Counted from the first letter of the stretch, positions 16,383 to 26,688 are shown. The stretch is DNA of 64,000 nucleotides from Crenothrix polyspora (GCF_900163755.1 NZ_FUKI01000002.1:1-64000), one strand, 5' to 3'. A program made the numbers and translations. The notes: generated by a model from the sequence alone, not told the origin.

Positions 16383-18380
16383 TTACTGGCCTGCCAAAAC
16401 AATAATCTTATCGGTCACATCAAACTCAATTGTGATAGACTTAACAGGGTTAATGTTAATCCCGTAACACGTATCTGCATTATTGATTTGATTGAACAAT
16501 CGATAGCCTATAGCGGTTTCATTTTTGCGCCGCGCCGCTTCCACCACCGTGTAAAAATTAACAGCCTGGCCAAGACACACATAATCTTCCACCGGTTTTA
16601 AATAAATTTCCGCACCGTCAGCATCAAATAAATCGTTAAAAACAGTGCTAAGTTGCTTGTTTTCCGAAATTTGCGTTAACAGCAAGCCCACCAATTCATC
16701 ACTGACGATAAAATCATCTGCCTTGGCGATTTCTGCCAGCGCCTGATTTCTGCTGTCCATCATTTCCGACACTATGCTGTAGGATTCGCCTTTGTTAACT
16801 TCGATATCACGTAAATGCAGCAAGGTTAACAAGGTTTTGGCATCGGCTTCTTGTACGGCAAGGCTATCGCTATAGCACAGTAAAATGATGTGTGCATAAC
16901 AGGTTAAATCCAGCGTATCAAGGAAGTCACGATCCGTAGTGTCGCCCAGAATAAAATTTATTTTCAGATTTTTAATTTGTTTTATTAATGTGTTAACAAT
17001 AGCTTCAGTGCCGTTTAATTCCGACACAATAGTTAATTCCGAATCCGGCGCAGCGTAGCAATCCATTTCGCGCACGATGGTTTCCGCTCTTTGATTCCAG
17101 CCTAAAATAATATCCCGTTCTTTGTCAATTTTACGTGGCTCAGTGTTACTGATGGCTGAGACAGCGACATTCGGTGTGCCGATTACGCGGATTTTATCGT
17201 CATCGGCGGCAATGCAAATTAACGTATCGTTGGCTTGTAGGGTCGTGGCCATGTTGGGATTAAGTTGTGTTACGCCATCACTGTGCAAACCAATTAATGC
17301 CGAATGTTCGAAGCTGGCTAAGGCATCACCGTAGGTTTTACCTGCCAATACAGGTTCGTGTTTAAAATAAATTTCATCGCCGGAAAAATTAAGCAGTTCT
17401 TTGTACACGCTGCTTAAGCCGACTTGCCTGGACGTTTGTACCGTTATTTTGGCGATTAAGTCATTCGGTATTATCAGTTCGATCTCATCTTTGCCAATCA
17501 TTTTAGCGATGGCACTGTTTTTGGCATGGCGCAGTTCCGCGACGATATGGTATTTGTCCACGCGGCGATCTGGGTGATTGGTAATGGCCAAAATCATCTT
17601 GATGACTTGAGCATCTGGGTCGGCATAGCCTTCTGGAGACAGAATAATGATTGATTTGCTGGTCTGTGGGTTGACCACGTCCAGTGCCGCTAAATCAATT
17701 GGGCTGCCGGAGCGGCAAATGACTTGGGTGCGGCCGGTATTGCCGACATGGCTACGGATTTGGTCTTCCATGTCGATTTTGTCTTGGTCAGCCAGGATGA
17801 CGATGCGCGGTTTTTTGACATTGGCATTGGCGATGGCAAGTTCTGAAATAATCAAAAACAAGCGTGATGACCAACCTAAAATCAGGGTGTGGTTTTCCTC
17901 GCACACCAGGGAATGGCCTTTACGTAGCGCTTCCAGCTTGCTTTCAAGACCGCTGGATAAAATACTGATTAAGCTACCAACGATAAATAATCCGGTCAGG
18001 GTAATCACCAGACCCCAGACACGAAAGGCCCAGCCGTTACCGTCATCCGTGGCAGCGTCGCCGCCGACAGTACCGGCATCCAGTGAGCGCATCAGGGCTT
18101 GCCAGGCGGCTTCGGGAAAGGAGTAGCCGGTGTTCGTGTCGGTTGCCAGGCTAGCATCATCAATAGGAAGAGAGTCGCCGGTGGGTGAAATTATATTACT
18201 GATAGGTGGCGGTGCGGCATCACTGGCCGGTTGCCAGTTATTGATGACCAGTATCGACGATGCTATCAATATAATACATAAGGTAATCAGTGCCAGCCAG
18301 CCAATGAGTGAGGCTGTACCACCTGATAGGCTGTTATCGAAGTGATAACGCAGTTTTTGGCTGAGGGTTATTTTGCGCAT
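16383..18380 (-). CDS. CASTOR/POLLUX-like ion channel family protein with RCK-type domains
   Basis: About 665 residues. TM1 is at residues 25-45, then comes a pore-loop-like stretch (AWQALMRSLDAGTVGG) and TM2 (VWGLVITLTGLFIVGSLISILSSGLESKLEALRKG). Two RCK/TrkA-N-like halves follow; HTLILGWSSRLFLIISEL and RDIILGWNQRAETIVREM are the repeated nucleotide-fold starts. This is the layout of the CASTOR/POLLUX channel family, bacterial forms of which are poorly characterised. Ion selectivity is unknown. A TTG 18 bp upstream is in frame, but the ATG at 18378-18380 has AGGAC at good spacing. Confidence 0.8.
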   Translation of the reverse strand: MRKITLSQKLRYHFDNSLSGGTASLIGWLALITLCIILIASSILVINNWQPASDAAPPPISNIISPTGDSLPIDDASLATDTNTGYSFPEAAWQALMRSLDAGTVGGDAATDDGNGWAFRVWGLVITLTGLFIVGSLISILSSGLESKLEALRKGHSLVCEENHTLILGWSSRLFLIISELAIANANVKKPRIVILADQDKIDMEDQIRSHVGNTGRTQVICRSGSPIDLAALDVVNPQTSKSIIILSPEGYADPDAQVIKMILAITNHPDRRVDKYHIVAELRHAKNSAIAKMIGKDEIELIIPNDLIAKITVQTSRQVGLSSVYKELLNFSGDEIYFKHEPVLAGKTYGDALASFEHSALIGLHSDGVTQLNPNMATTLQANDTLICIAADDDKIRVIGTPNVAVSAISNTEPRKIDKERDIILGWNQRAETIVREMDCYAAPDSELTIVSELNGTEAIVNTLIKQIKNLKINFILGDTTDRDFLDTLDLTCYAHIILLCYSDSLAVQEADAKTLLTLLHLRDIEVNKGESYSIVSEMMDSRNQALAEIAKADDFIVSDELVGLLLTQISENKQLSTVFNDLFDADGAEIYLKPVEDYVCLGQAVNFYTVVEAARRKNETAIGYRLFNQINNADTCYGININPVKSITIEFDVTDKIIVLAGQ

Positions 18381-18573
18381 AAACGTCCTGATGGTCAAAC
18401 GACCTCGATATCAATGTCGCTGGTATATGAAGATAAGATAATGATTTTATTATAAATATAAAATTTGAGTGATGGTGTTTTTAATTTGGATGCATAGCGG
18501 CAACCCACCAAGTTTTTAAAGCTTGATGAGTCTGTGTATCAGTGATTAGACAATATTGTAATAGCTGAAACCA

Positions 18574-19392
18574 TCAATCCCGCAACAACTCATTAATACC
18601 GGTTTTGCTACGGGTTTTTTCATCGACTTGCTTGATGATGACCGCACAGTACAAACTGTATTTGCCATCCGCTGACGGTAAGTTACCAGACACGACCACA
18701 GAACCTGCCGGAATGCGGCCAAAGCTGACTTCGCCCGTCATGCGGTTGTATATTTTAGTGCTTTGGCCGATGTATACGCCCATAGAAATCACACAGCCAT
18801 CTTCAACAATAACGCCTTCCACCACTTCTGAACGCGCACCGATAAAGCAGTTGTCACCAATAATGGTAGGGTTGGCCTGTAAAGGTTCCAATACGCCGCC
18901 GATACCGACACCGCCTGACAAATGCACGTTTTTGCCGATTTGTGCGCATGATCCCACGGTTACCCAGGTATCCACCATCGTGCCGCTATCAACATAAGCA
19001 CCAATGTTGATATAAGACGGCATTAAAATAGCGCCTGATGCAATGTAAGAGCCACGACGCGCCACCGCATTAGGCACAACGCGCACGCCAGCTTTAGCGA
19101 AATCGTCTTCTGAATAGTTGGAGAACTTGCATTCCACTTTATCGTAATAACGGGTATTGCCGCCATCCATCATCCGATTTTCGTTGATACGAAATGACAA
19201 TAACACGGCTTTTTTCAGCCATTGGTTTGTGATCCATTCGCCGTCGATTTTTTCGGCAACGCGGGCAGCACCGCTGTCCAATAGGTTGATAGCTTCTGCA
19301 ACCGCAGCACGGATTTCGGCAGAGACGTTGGCTGGAGTGATGTCGGTGCGTTGTTCAAAGGCAGCGTTAATGGTGTTTTCTAAGTGCGTCAT
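18574..19392 (-). CDS. dapD: 2,3,4,5-tetrahydropyridine-2,6-dicarboxylate N-succinyltransferase
   Basis: 272 residues, the usual DapD length. An N-terminal helical domain is followed by a left-handed beta-helix of hexapeptide repeats ([53 protein letters not shown], split here for reference only by its motifs [13 protein letters not shown] and [13 protein letters not shown]). It succinylates tetrahydrodipicolinate in the lysine and meso-diaminopimelate pathway. It is encoded 5 bp after dapC, which performs the next step, and probably shares its transcript. Confidence 0.95.
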   Translation of the reverse strand: MTHLENTINAAFEQRTDITPANVSAEIRAAVAEAINLLDSGAARVAEKIDGEWITNQWLKKAVLLSFRINENRMMDGGNTRYYDKVECKFSNYSEDDFAKAGVRVVPNAVARRGSYIASGAILMPSYINIGAYVDSGTMVDTWVTVGSCAQIGKNVHLSGGVGIGGVLEPLQANPTIIGDNCFIGARSEVVEGVIVEDGCVISMGVYIGQSTKIYNRMTGEVSFGRIPAGSVVVSGNLPSADGKYSLYCAVIIKQVDEKTRSKTGINELLRD

Positions 19393-19397
19393 GTTTT

Positions 19398-20597
19398 TTA
19401 TTGTAAGGTGGTAAGGAAGTTGTGAATTCGGTTAGCGGCTTTGATGCACTCAGCTAAGGGTGCAACCAGGGCAATCCTGACATGGTTCGCGCCGGGATTG
19501 ATACCATCAAACGGACGGGATAAATAACTGCCCGGCAGCACGGTAATGTTTTCTTGCGCGTATAGCTGTTGGGCAAAATCAGTATCGCTAATGGGGGTTT
19601 TTAGCCAGACATAGAAACTTGCGGGCGGCTTGTGTATGTCGCAGACATTTTCAAGGAGACTGATGAAGGCGGTAAATTTTTCACGGTACAGGTCTCTGTT
19701 TTCCAAGACATGGCTTTCATCCTGCCACGCCTTGATACTGGCATATTGGGTAGGCAACGGCATGGCACAACCTTGATAGGTGCGGTACTGAAAATACGCT
19801 TGCAGTAGCTTGGCATCGCCAGCGACAAACCCCGACCGCAATCCAGGCACATTGGAACGTTTGGACAGGCTATGGAACACCACGCAACGCTTAAAGTCTG
19901 TATTGCCCATAGCGTAAGCCGTTTGCAGCAGGCCAATGGGGGGCTTGGCTTCGTCATCGTACAACTCGCTGTAACATTCGTCCGAGGCGATGATGAAATC
20001 ATATTTTTCTGACAGACGTATCAACTTTTCCTGCTCGCTTTGGCTGATAACCGCGCCACTGGGGTTACCCGGCGAACAAATATAAATCAGTTGGCAGCGT
20101 TGCCAGATAGGTTCGGGTACGCTATCAAAATCTGGTAAATAACCGGAAGCTTCCAGGGTATTTAAAAAATATGGCTCAGCGCCGGCCAGCAATGCCGCAC
20201 CTTCATAAATCTGGTAGAAGGGGTTGGGCATGATGACCACCGGTTTTTCGGTGGGATCAACAATACACTGGGCGAAAGAAAACAGCGCTTCGCGCGTCCC
20301 ACTCACCGGCAAAATATGACGGTCACTGTTAATAAATTCAGCCGGTATATTGAAGCGACTGCCTAACCAGTCGGCAATGGCAGCACGTAGTTCCGGTATG
20401 CCTTTGGTGGTAGGATAAATACCGAGCCCATCGCTGTGCCGCGACAGTGCTTCTTTAATAAAATCCGGAGTAGGATGGGTCGGTTCGCCTATGGATAAGG
20501 CGATATGCGGTTTATCAGCTGGTGGCGTTATACCATGCTTAAGCTGCGCCAGCTTTTCAAATGGATACGGGTGTAAATGGACTAGGTTAGGTGTCAT
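19398..20597 (-). CDS. dapC: Succinyldiaminopimelate transaminase
   Basis: 399-residue fold-type I PLP aminotransferase. The PLP lysine is in [16 protein letters not shown], and SPGNPSG and the DECY segment are also present. It makes N-succinyl-LL-diaminopimelate from the keto precursor using glutamate. Adjacency to dapD supports the DapC assignment over other class I aminotransferases. It starts 3 bp after the M48 protease gene. Confidence 0.92.
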   Translation of the reverse strand: MTPNLVHLHPYPFEKLAQLKHGITPPADKPHIALSIGEPTHPTPDFIKEALSRHSDGLGIYPTTKGIPELRAAIADWLGSRFNIPAEFINSDRHILPVSGTREALFSFAQCIVDPTEKPVVIMPNPFYQIYEGAALLAGAEPYFLNTLEASGYLPDFDSVPEPIWQRCQLIYICSPGNPSGAVISQSEQEKLIRLSEKYDFIIASDECYSELYDDEAKPPIGLLQTAYAMGNTDFKRCVVFHSLSKRSNVPGLRSGFVAGDAKLLQAYFQYRTYQGCAMPLPTQYASIKAWQDESHVLENRDLYREKFTAFISLLENVCDIHKPPASFYVWLKTPISDTDFAQQLYAQENITVLPGSYLSRPFDGINPGANHVRIALVAPLAECIKAANRIHNFLTTLQ

Positions 20598-20600
20598 GCG

Positions 20601-21389
20601 TTAGGAACATCTCGGTTGTTTGCCCATATTGTGTGCCTGCTGGTACAAGCCCATTGCTTGCGGCATGTGCTGTTCCAGATCCTGAATGCGGGTGGCGTGC
20701 GAAGGATGGGTGGACATGAATTCTGAGGGTTGATTGCCTTGCGAGGCTTGTTCCATGCGCTGCCACAGGCCGATACTTTCACGCGGATCAAAGCCCGCTT
20801 TGGCCATTAAATCTACACCAATCACATCAGCTTCGCTTTCCTGGGTGCGGCCATAGGGCATCAGTACACCGTATTGTGCGCCCACGCCCAACAGTCCAAA
20901 GCCCAGTTGACCTAATGCACTGGTGGGTGCGCCAGCGATGGCTTGTACCACAGACATGCCCTGGCTCATCGCGGCTTCTTGCGAGGCGCGTTCGTTGCTG
21001 TGCTTGGCCAGTACGTGGCCGACTTCGTGGCCAATGACGGCGGCCAGTTGATCTTGGTTGGCAACCAGAGTGATTAGTCCTGTGTGTACGCCAATTTTAT
21101 TACCAGGCAGGGCGAAAGCATTGGGTGATTTATCATTAAAAACCACCACTTCCCATTGGCCGCCACCGACTTCGCGGGTAATGGCTTGGGCGATGCAGTT
21201 GGTTAGTTTGTTGTATTTAGCATTCCGACTGATCGGCTTGTCTTTTTTCAAGGTTTCAAAAGCTTGCAGCCCCATGTTGTCAATTTGGGCTTCCGGCATC
21301 ATGATAAACTGGCTTCTGCCCGTTGGACTGGTAACGCAGGCACTCAGCAATAAAGCCGATAACAGAACAGACATTTGTTGTTTGAACAT
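20601..21389 (-). CDS. M48 family metalloprotease, lipoprotein
   Basis: 262 residues. The N-terminus ends in LLLSACV, a lipobox, so the protein is probably anchored in the periplasm. The zinc site is HEVGHVLAKHSNE (HExxH), and the third ligand lies in ESEADVIGVDLMAKAGFDP. This matches the LoiP/YcaL-type M48 proteases that act on outer-membrane proteins. It is first in a run of three genes with dapC and dapD, but a functional link is not evident. Confidence 0.88.
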   Translation of the reverse strand: MFKQQMSVLLSALLLSACVTSPTGRSQFIMMPEAQIDNMGLQAFETLKKDKPISRNAKYNKLTNCIAQAITREVGGGQWEVVVFNDKSPNAFALPGNKIGVHTGLITLVANQDQLAAVIGHEVGHVLAKHSNERASQEAAMSQGMSVVQAIAGAPTSALGQLGFGLLGVGAQYGVLMPYGRTQESEADVIGVDLMAKAGFDPRESIGLWQRMEQASQGNQPSEFMSTHPSHATRIQDLEQHMPQAMGLYQQAHNMGKQPRCS

Positions 21390-21426
21390 AATCGTGGCCG
21401 CTAGTGGTTATAAATGAGGCCATTTT

Positions 21427-21459
21427 AGCGTAACTTTATTAGCTTGGGATTAAAATTGT
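21427..21459 (+). repeat. 33-bp direct repeat, left copy flanking the Doc toxin-antitoxin pair
   Basis: Begins AGCGTAACTTTATTAGCTTG; repeated at 22217-22249 with one mismatch in 33. Confidence 0.92.
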
Positions 21460-21592
21460 GCGGGTATGTAGTTTTTAAGCAGAATTAGCACTTACAAAAA
21501 CACAATTGTCACGCGTATATTATAATTGCTTGCACGCCTATATTTTCAGCAATATCATAAACCCTGTTATTGCTTTTACTTAAGGGGGTACT

Positions 21593-21817
21593 ATGCACGC
21601 GCTTAAACTTATTCAAATTGGTAATTCAATCGGATTGTGTTTGCCTGAAGAGGTGTTGGCACGGTTAAAGCTTGAAGAAGGCGATACCGTATTTTTAACA
21701 GATACGCCAAGAGCGATTACGCTTACGCCAGATGATCCGGGGAATAAAGATCAATTGGAAATTGGGCGGGCATTTATGCGTGAATATGCTAATACATTTA
21801 ATGAATTGGCAAAATAG
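21593..21817 (+). CDS. AbrB/MazE-like antitoxin
   Basis: 74 residues. The N-terminus LKLIQIGNSIGLCLPEEVLARLKLEEGD is a SpoVT-AbrB swapped-hairpin DNA-binding domain. The C-terminal tail (IGRAFMREYANTFNELAK) is likely to bind the toxin. AAGGGGG is its ribosome binding site. It lies 2 bp before the Doc-like toxin, so the pair is one operon that probably autoregulates itself. Confidence 0.85.
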   Translation: MHALKLIQIGNSIGLCLPEEVLARLKLEEGDTVFLTDTPRAITLTPDDPGNKDQLEIGRAFMREYANTFNELAK

Positions 21818-21819
21818 CC

Positions 21820-22203
21820 ATGCTCTCATGGCATTGGATTGATAAACAAATTTTAGTTCTGTTACATGATGAAAGCTTAGTGTTACATGGTGGGGCATCA
21901 GGTATTAGGGATGAGGGATTGTTGGATTCGGCTATGAATCGTGCTGTGAATTTAGCATTGTATGGTGAGCCTGATTTCGCTGACTTGGCAGCGGCTTATG
22001 GTATTGCCTTGGCTAAAAATCATGCGTTTGTAGATGGTAATAAACGCGTTGCTTTTTTGGCAGTGGGTTTGTTTTTTGGGATAAATGGCTATAAACTGAC
22101 CGCGACCCAGGAGAATGCTACGTCCAGTGTGATGGCGGTTGCCAGTGGTGAAATGTCAGAAGCAGAGTTTGCGGCTTGGATACGAGCAAATTCTCAGAGC
22201 TGA
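21820..22203 (+). CDS. doc: Doc-family (death-on-curing) toxin
   Basis: 127 residues with the Fic/Doc motif KNHAFVDGNKRVAFLA (HxFxxGNKR), including the catalytic His and the phosphate-binding Asn-Lys-Arg. Doc toxins phosphorylate elongation factor Tu and halt translation. The motif is intact, so the toxin may be active. The cassette is bounded by 33-bp direct repeats, suggesting recent acquisition. Confidence 0.88.
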   Translation: MLSWHWIDKQILVLLHDESLVLHGGASGIRDEGLLDSAMNRAVNLALYGEPDFADLAAAYGIALAKNHAFVDGNKRVAFLAVGLFFGINGYKLTATQENATSSVMAVASGEMSEAEFAAWIRANSQS

Positions 22204-22216
22204 TAAGCAGGCTCTG

Positions 22217-22249
22217 AGCGTAACTTTATTAGCTTGAGATTAAAATTGT
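22217..22249 (+). repeat. 33-bp direct repeat, right copy flanking the Doc toxin-antitoxin pair
   Basis: Matches 21427-21459 at 32 of 33 positions, in direct orientation, starting 14 bp after the toxin stop. Confidence 0.92.
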
Positions 22250-22255
22250 TACTTG

Positions 22256-22323
22256 CCAGCCATTTTCAGTTTCAGTTTGAGATTGTTATTGCCGATGGCC
22301 AGTGGCTCGTCTGAAATGGCTGG
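22256..22323. terminator. Hairpin after the J-domain gene
   Basis: Arms CCAGCCATTTTCAG and CTGAAATGGCTGG pair around a 41-nt loop, just past the stop of the minus-strand gene at 22339. Not a classical U-rich terminator. Confidence 0.35.
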
Positions 22324-22338
22324 TAAAAATTGACCCAA

Positions 22339-23502
22339 TCAAAAATCCTTATCAGAAAAACCGAATGGAAAACCAAAAGGATTGTCGTGACCATCAAACG
22401 GTGACTTCTGAGGTATCTTGAAGCTTTTCAGCCATATTTTAACTTCGCGGACATCCTTGAATAATTCCAGTTCTTCTTTAATTTCCGCTATGTCATCTTT
22501 TACGTCCACAATTTTATCAGCCAACTGCAACATAAGCTGGGCGGGTGTTTGACGGCCAAAAAATAGCGAGTCAAAATCAAAGCTGAAAAATTCCTCAATT
22601 TTGTAAATTTCCTGTTCCAGTTCCGCCAATTGCTCTTTCAAGATTTTGTTAAAATGCTTTAGACGGCTGTCCGCCATTTGGCCAAGTTGTGTGGCATCAA
22701 TTTGTTCAATTTCCAGTTGCAACTCCAGTAATTGCAACAAATCTTTTTTGCCGTAGGCGATATTGACGCGCTGCATCAATTCGGTTTTGCGTTCGCGCTC
22801 CTTTTCATCGGGTTCGCGGTCTGGATGCAATACGGCAACTAATTTACGGTAAACTTCTTGCACAGACTTGCTGGCCAAAGCCTCTTCCTCTTTTTGGCGG
22901 GCTTCTTTGGCCAGCTGTGCCTTGGTTTTTTTCGGTGCAATTTTGGCTTGGGCAGGTTCTTTTTCGTCCTCCTCTTCCAGGGCACGCATTTTTTCCTCTA
23001 ACTGCGCCTTAAACTTTTCCGGTGAGCTGACATCAAAATCGTCGCCTATATCAATGTTAAACATATTCTTGGCAATGTTACGCATCATTTCGCCAACGGC
23101 TTCGTTGGTTTCTCCCTTGATGGTGTCAAAGTCCGCATCGTTGTATTTGTTGAACAAAGCCTTTACTTCATCGGTATCCACTTCACTAATCAAGTCCTCA
23201 CTCTGCTCCGCAATCAGCAGTTTTATCTTGTTTTTCTCAGCGGGTTTAAAGGATGGATCATCGTACAACTTGTCCAGCTGTTGCATCCATTCTATTTGGT
23301 GCTTGTGCAATGTTTCCACTAACGGATTATATTCTTGCTCATTTTTTTGGTGATAGACCGGTATATTTTCTTTCCAGGCCAGCAAAGTTTTCTTTTGCTG
23401 TGCAATTTTTTTGCTCAGGCTGTTAAATTGCTTTTGGGCGGGTGTTAATGTTTTGGCTTGCGCTTTGGCATCAACAAGGACGATCTTACTTGTTTTGGTC
23501 AT
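22339..23502 (-). CDS. J-domain-containing protein
   Basis: 387 residues, highly charged and coiled-coil rich. A divergent J domain lies near residues 210-260 (VYRKLVAVLHPDRE), with the HPD tripeptide that stimulates DnaK ATPase. Long helical regions lie on both sides (EEDEKEPAQAKIAPKKTKAQLAKEARQ and KLKEQLAELEQ-type stretches). It is probably a specialised Hsp70 co-chaperone. It follows the IscA-like gene, but it is not HscB by length or layout. Partner unknown. Confidence 0.75.
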   Translation of the reverse strand: MTKTSKIVLVDAKAQAKTLTPAQKQFNSLSKKIAQQKKTLLAWKENIPVYHQKNEQEYNPLVETLHKHQIEWMQQLDKLYDDPSFKPAEKNKIKLLIAEQSEDLISEVDTDEVKALFNKYNDADFDTIKGETNEAVGEMMRNIAKNMFNIDIGDDFDVSSPEKFKAQLEEKMRALEEEDEKEPAQAKIAPKKTKAQLAKEARQKEEEALASKSVQEVYRKLVAVLHPDREPDEKERERKTELMQRVNIAYGKKDLLQLLELQLEIEQIDATQLGQMADSRLKHFNKILKEQLAELEQEIYKIEEFFSFDFDSLFFGRQTPAQLMLQLADKIVDVKDDIAEIKEELELFKDVREVKIWLKSFKIPQKSPFDGHDNPFGFPFGFSDKDF

Positions 23503-23554
23503 AGAATCGGGCAGACGTTGGTGGGCTATAATGCCCGTTAAATAAGGGTTGTTT

Positions 23555-23881
23555 TCAGCTGACAGAAAAACTCACCCCACAGCCACACGTCCCTGTCACA
23601 TTGGGGTTATCAAACTGAAAGGCTTCATTCAAGCCTTCTTTGCGGTAATCAAGTTGAATACCGTTAATCAAGTCCAGGTCGGTCTGGCTGATGATAACTT
23701 TGACACCAAAATCTTCAAACACCACGTCGTTTTCGACCAGATCATCCGAGTAATCCAAAGTATAGGCATAGCCGGAGCAGCCGTATTTTTTGGTGCCCAG
23801 CTTAAGGCCGATGCCTTTGCCGCGTTTATCCAGTTGTTTTTTAATTTGGCGGGCGGCGTTTTCAGTTAATGAGACAGACAT
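23555..23881 (-). CDS. iscA: IscA/HesB-family iron-sulfur cluster assembly protein
   Basis: 108 residues with the three conserved A-type carrier cysteines (YGCSGYAY and the final GTCGCGVSF). It carries Fe-S clusters from the scaffold to target proteins. It lies 16 bp downstream of the cysteine desulfurase gene, in the order trmJ-cysE-desulfurase-iscA. The IscA versus SufA choice rests on this context only. Confidence 0.85.
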   Translation of the reverse strand: MSVSLTENAARQIKKQLDKRGKGIGLKLGTKKYGCSGYAYTLDYSDDLVENDVVFEDFGVKVIISQTDLDLINGIQLDYRKEGLNEAFQFDNPNVTGTCGCGVSFSVS

Positions 23882-23897
23882 GGTGACCTCTTTGTCA

Positions 23898-25007
23898 TTA
23901 GGCTGGATTGACCAGCGATTTTAATACGGTAATAAATTCTACTAGTTCGGCTTCGGTATTGTTTAGCCCTAAGCTAATGCGGATGGCACTTTTGGCCAGG
24001 TTCGGTTCGATACCCATAGCCAGCAACACAGGGCTAGGTGCATTGCCGCCACTGGCGCAAGCTGATCCACTGGAGACGGCAATGCCTTTTTGATCCAGCT
24101 TCATTAGTAACATTTCGCCATCCATGCCCTCAATGCCAAACTGTACGGTGTTGGGCAAACGCTGTGTGTGTTGGGCAAAAATGCTTAAACCTGGGATACT
24201 GAGTAGTGCGCTTTCCAGCAAGTCCCTCAATTGGCTTAGATGTTCGCTACGGGCAACAAGTTCCGTGTGGGCAAGTTCTGCCGCTTTGCCGAAACCGACA
24301 ATCGCTGCGACATTTTCAGTGCCAGCACGGTAATTTTGTTCCTGGCCACCACCGAGCAGCATCGGTGTTATCGACGCGCTCTTAGCAAATACTAGCGCAC
24401 CACAACCTTTAGGCCCGTAGATTTTATGGCTGGAAAGCGACATTAACTGTACCCCCAGTTGTTCAAAATCGACCGGTATTTTACCCAAAGCCTGCACGGC
24501 ATCGCTATGCACGGTTACACCCGTAGCAGCGAATTGCTGCGCGTAACAGGCGACATCTTGGATTGCGCCGGTTTCGTTATTGGCCAGCATGAGCGAAACA
24601 AAGTCCGATTTTTCGGCTATTGCCTTATCGATAGCCGCTTGCGTAACCAGACCACTACTATCCACATCCATTATAGTGAGCGCATGGCCTTGGTGTTGCA
24701 AGTGTGCAGCAGGTTGACTAACAGACGGATGTTCGATAGCTGAGATAGCTAACTTGCCCAAAGGTGATACAGACTGCAAGGCTAAATTATTGGCTTCTGT
24801 GCCGCCACTGGTAAAAATAATTTGCTGAGGCTGCGCGTTGATTAAGTTAGCCACCTGGCTACGTGCCGTGTCCATCACACTGCGTACCAAACGCCCATGC
24901 CGGTACAGGCTGGATGGGTTGCCATAAAATGTACCTAAAAATGGCAACATGGCTTCCAGCACTTTAGGATGTATCGGCGTGGTGGCGTTATAGTCGAGAT
25001 AGATCAT
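23898..25007 (-). CDS. Cysteine desulfurase, NifS/IscS group
   Basis: 369-residue PLP enzyme. [12 protein letters not shown] is the cofactor pocket, [10 protein letters not shown] carries the PLP lysine, and [10 protein letters not shown] carries the catalytic Cys. It removes sulfur from cysteine for Fe-S clusters and tRNA thiolation. Its ATG overlaps the cysE stop (ATGA), so cysteine synthesis and use are translationally coupled. It is shorter than canonical IscS (about 404 residues), so no symbol is given. Confidence 0.88.
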   Translation of the reverse strand: MIYLDYNATTPIHPKVLEAMLPFLGTFYGNPSSLYRHGRLVRSVMDTARSQVANLINAQPQQIIFTSGGTEANNLALQSVSPLGKLAISAIEHPSVSQPAAHLQHQGHALTIMDVDSSGLVTQAAIDKAIAEKSDFVSLMLANNETGAIQDVACYAQQFAATGVTVHSDAVQALGKIPVDFEQLGVQLMSLSSHKIYGPKGCGALVFAKSASITPMLLGGGQEQNYRAGTENVAAIVGFGKAAELAHTELVARSEHLSQLRDLLESALLSIPGLSIFAQHTQRLPNTVQFGIEGMDGEMLLMKLDQKGIAVSSGSACASGGNAPSPVLLAMGIEPNLAKSAIRISLGLNNTEAELVEFITVLKSLVNPA

Positions 25008-25870
25008 GGCGGCGTTGTACCTGCCGTGGCCGGATTATCTGGCACGTAGCTATCCGTCAGCTCACAGCCTTCCAATTTACACATCGGTGTTTTCGTGCAC
25101 TTGATGCCAGCGGCGTTGATAGCTAGTTGCATAGATTCCAGTTGCTCATCTAAAGTGTGGATATGATCCAGCATACGATTAATGGCAAAGGCCACAGGGT
25201 CGGGCATGTCAGCGGTTGCACCGTAAGCATCAAAGCCCATCTTAGCGGCCATTTTGGCACGTTCCGGTTTGACAGCGGCTTGCGTAGCGGGTTCTGCATA
25301 CTCATGCTCGGTGTTATCGCCGTTTAACCAGCCGTATTGCGGTTTTTGAGTTTTGGTTTTGGAGTCGATAACATGGCCAGGAATACCCACCACGGTAGCA
25401 CCAGGCGGTACCGGTTTTAAGATGACCGAATTTGAGCCTACCCGTGCCCCTGCGCCAATGTCAATCGGCCCCAAAATTTTAGCGCCCGCGCCCACCACCA
25501 CACCATTGTGCAGGGTAGGGTGACGCTTACCTTTATTCCAGGTGGTGCCGCCCAAGGTGACACCGTGATACAAAGTGCAATCATCGCCGATAACAGCGGT
25601 TTCGCCAATCACCACGCCCATGCCGTGATCAATAAAAAACCGGCGGCCGATGTGTGCGCCAGGGTGGATTTCGATGCCGGTTAGCCAGCGGCCAATGTGG
25701 GAAATAAATCGCCCCAGCCACCTGAAACCCGCTTGCCAGCACAGATGGCTAACACGGTGGATGAGCACGGCATGGAAACCTGGGTAAGTAGTGACGACTT
25801 CCAGTACCGATTGCGCGGCAGGGTCACGGTCAAATACACAGGCGATGTCTTCTTGGATGCGCTTAAACAT
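25004..25870 (-). CDS. cysE: Serine O-acetyltransferase
   Basis: 288 residues. An N-terminal helical part is followed by a left-handed beta-helix ([35 protein letters not shown]) typical of SAT. It makes O-acetylserine from serine and acetyl-CoA, the cysteine precursor. A C-terminal extension of about 100 residues after GIPGHVI contains cysteines and is longer than in E. coli CysE. Its ATG abuts the trmJ stop. The order trmJ-cysE-desulfurase is seen in many gammaproteobacteria. Confidence 0.92.
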   Translation of the reverse strand: MFKRIQEDIACVFDRDPAAQSVLEVVTTYPGFHAVLIHRVSHLCWQAGFRWLGRFISHIGRWLTGIEIHPGAHIGRRFFIDHGMGVVIGETAVIGDDCTLYHGVTLGGTTWNKGKRHPTLHNGVVVGAGAKILGPIDIGAGARVGSNSVILKPVPPGATVVGIPGHVIDSKTKTQKPQYGWLNGDNTEHEYAEPATQAAVKPERAKMAAKMGFDAYGATADMPDPVAFAINRMLDHIHTLDEQLESMQLAINAAGIKCTKTPMCKLEGCELTDSYVPDNPATAGTTPP

Positions 25871-26680
25871 TTACGGTTTTCTCTTGTTGCCTTGAGACAT
25901 TCTTAAGATGCCCCGGAGGATGTCCAGTTCTTTGGTGTCCAGTTGCACGCGGTTATAAATCCGGCGCAAGCGGCGCATAATGGAGCTTGAGCTATTGCCT
26001 TGCATAAAATCAATGTCATACAGGGTTTGTAGCAAATGTGTATAAAACGATTCCATCTGTTCGGCGGTGGCCAGCGGTATTTCACCGCGATCACCGATAT
26101 CGATGGGTTGTTGCAGGCCAGCAGTAACAAATAATTCATAACACACAACCTGCACGGCAGCGGCAATATTCAATGAGCTGTATTCGCTATTGCACGGAAT
26201 GCGTAATAGGTATTGACATAAGTCCAATTCGTGGTTTTTCAAGCCGGAGTTTTCGCGGCCAAACAAAATGGCGATTTTTTGCGCTGAATTTGGGCTGACG
26301 AATTTTTCAGCACATGTTCTGGGGGTGAGTTCTGGCCAGCTAATGGTACGGCAGCGTGCGCTGGCACCCATCACAATCTGGCAATCGCTGATGGCTTCTT
26401 GCACACTGCTACACACTACTGCGCCCGATAACACATCATCCGCACCAGAGGCTCTGGAGGTCGCATCGGCGCTGGGGAATATTTTAGGAGCCACTAACCA
26501 CAGATTGCTCATCTGCATATTTTTCATGGCTCTAGCAACAGCACCAATGTTGCCAGGATGGCTGGTTTCGATCAGAACAATTTTAATATGCGATAGCAAA
26601 GCAGTAACCGAAGGCGAGAAAAGTCCTAAGTTTACCAAAAGATTTGGTATGCTATGTGGTTTTCTGCGCTCATTACCCAT
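25871..26680 (-). CDS. trmJ: tRNA (cytidine/uridine-2'-O-)-methyltransferase TrmJ
   Basis: SPOUT methyltransferase. IKIVLIETSHPGNIGAVARAMKNM near the start and LFGREN, then YSSLNIAAAVQVVCYELF, form the trefoil-knot SAM site. It methylates the 2'-OH of tRNA position 32. The family usually starts just before the IKIVLIETS strand. The ATG at 26678-26680 adds about 28 residues, and an in-frame TTG near 26599 would give the family-like N-terminus, so the true start is uncertain. It is divergent from suhB; the ATG choice leaves 8 bp between them. Confidence 0.9.
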   Translation of the reverse strand: MGNERRKPHSIPNLLVNLGLFSPSVTALLSHIKIVLIETSHPGNIGAVARAMKNMQMSNLWLVAPKIFPSADATSRASGADDVLSGAVVCSSVQEAISDCQIVMGASARCRTISWPELTPRTCAEKFVSPNSAQKIAILFGRENSGLKNHELDLCQYLLRIPCNSEYSSLNIAAAVQVVCYELFVTAGLQQPIDIGDRGEIPLATAEQMESFYTHLLQTLYDIDFMQGNSSSSIMRRLRRIYNRVQLDTKELDILRGILRMSQGNKRKP

Positions 26681-26688
26681 CTAAACCT

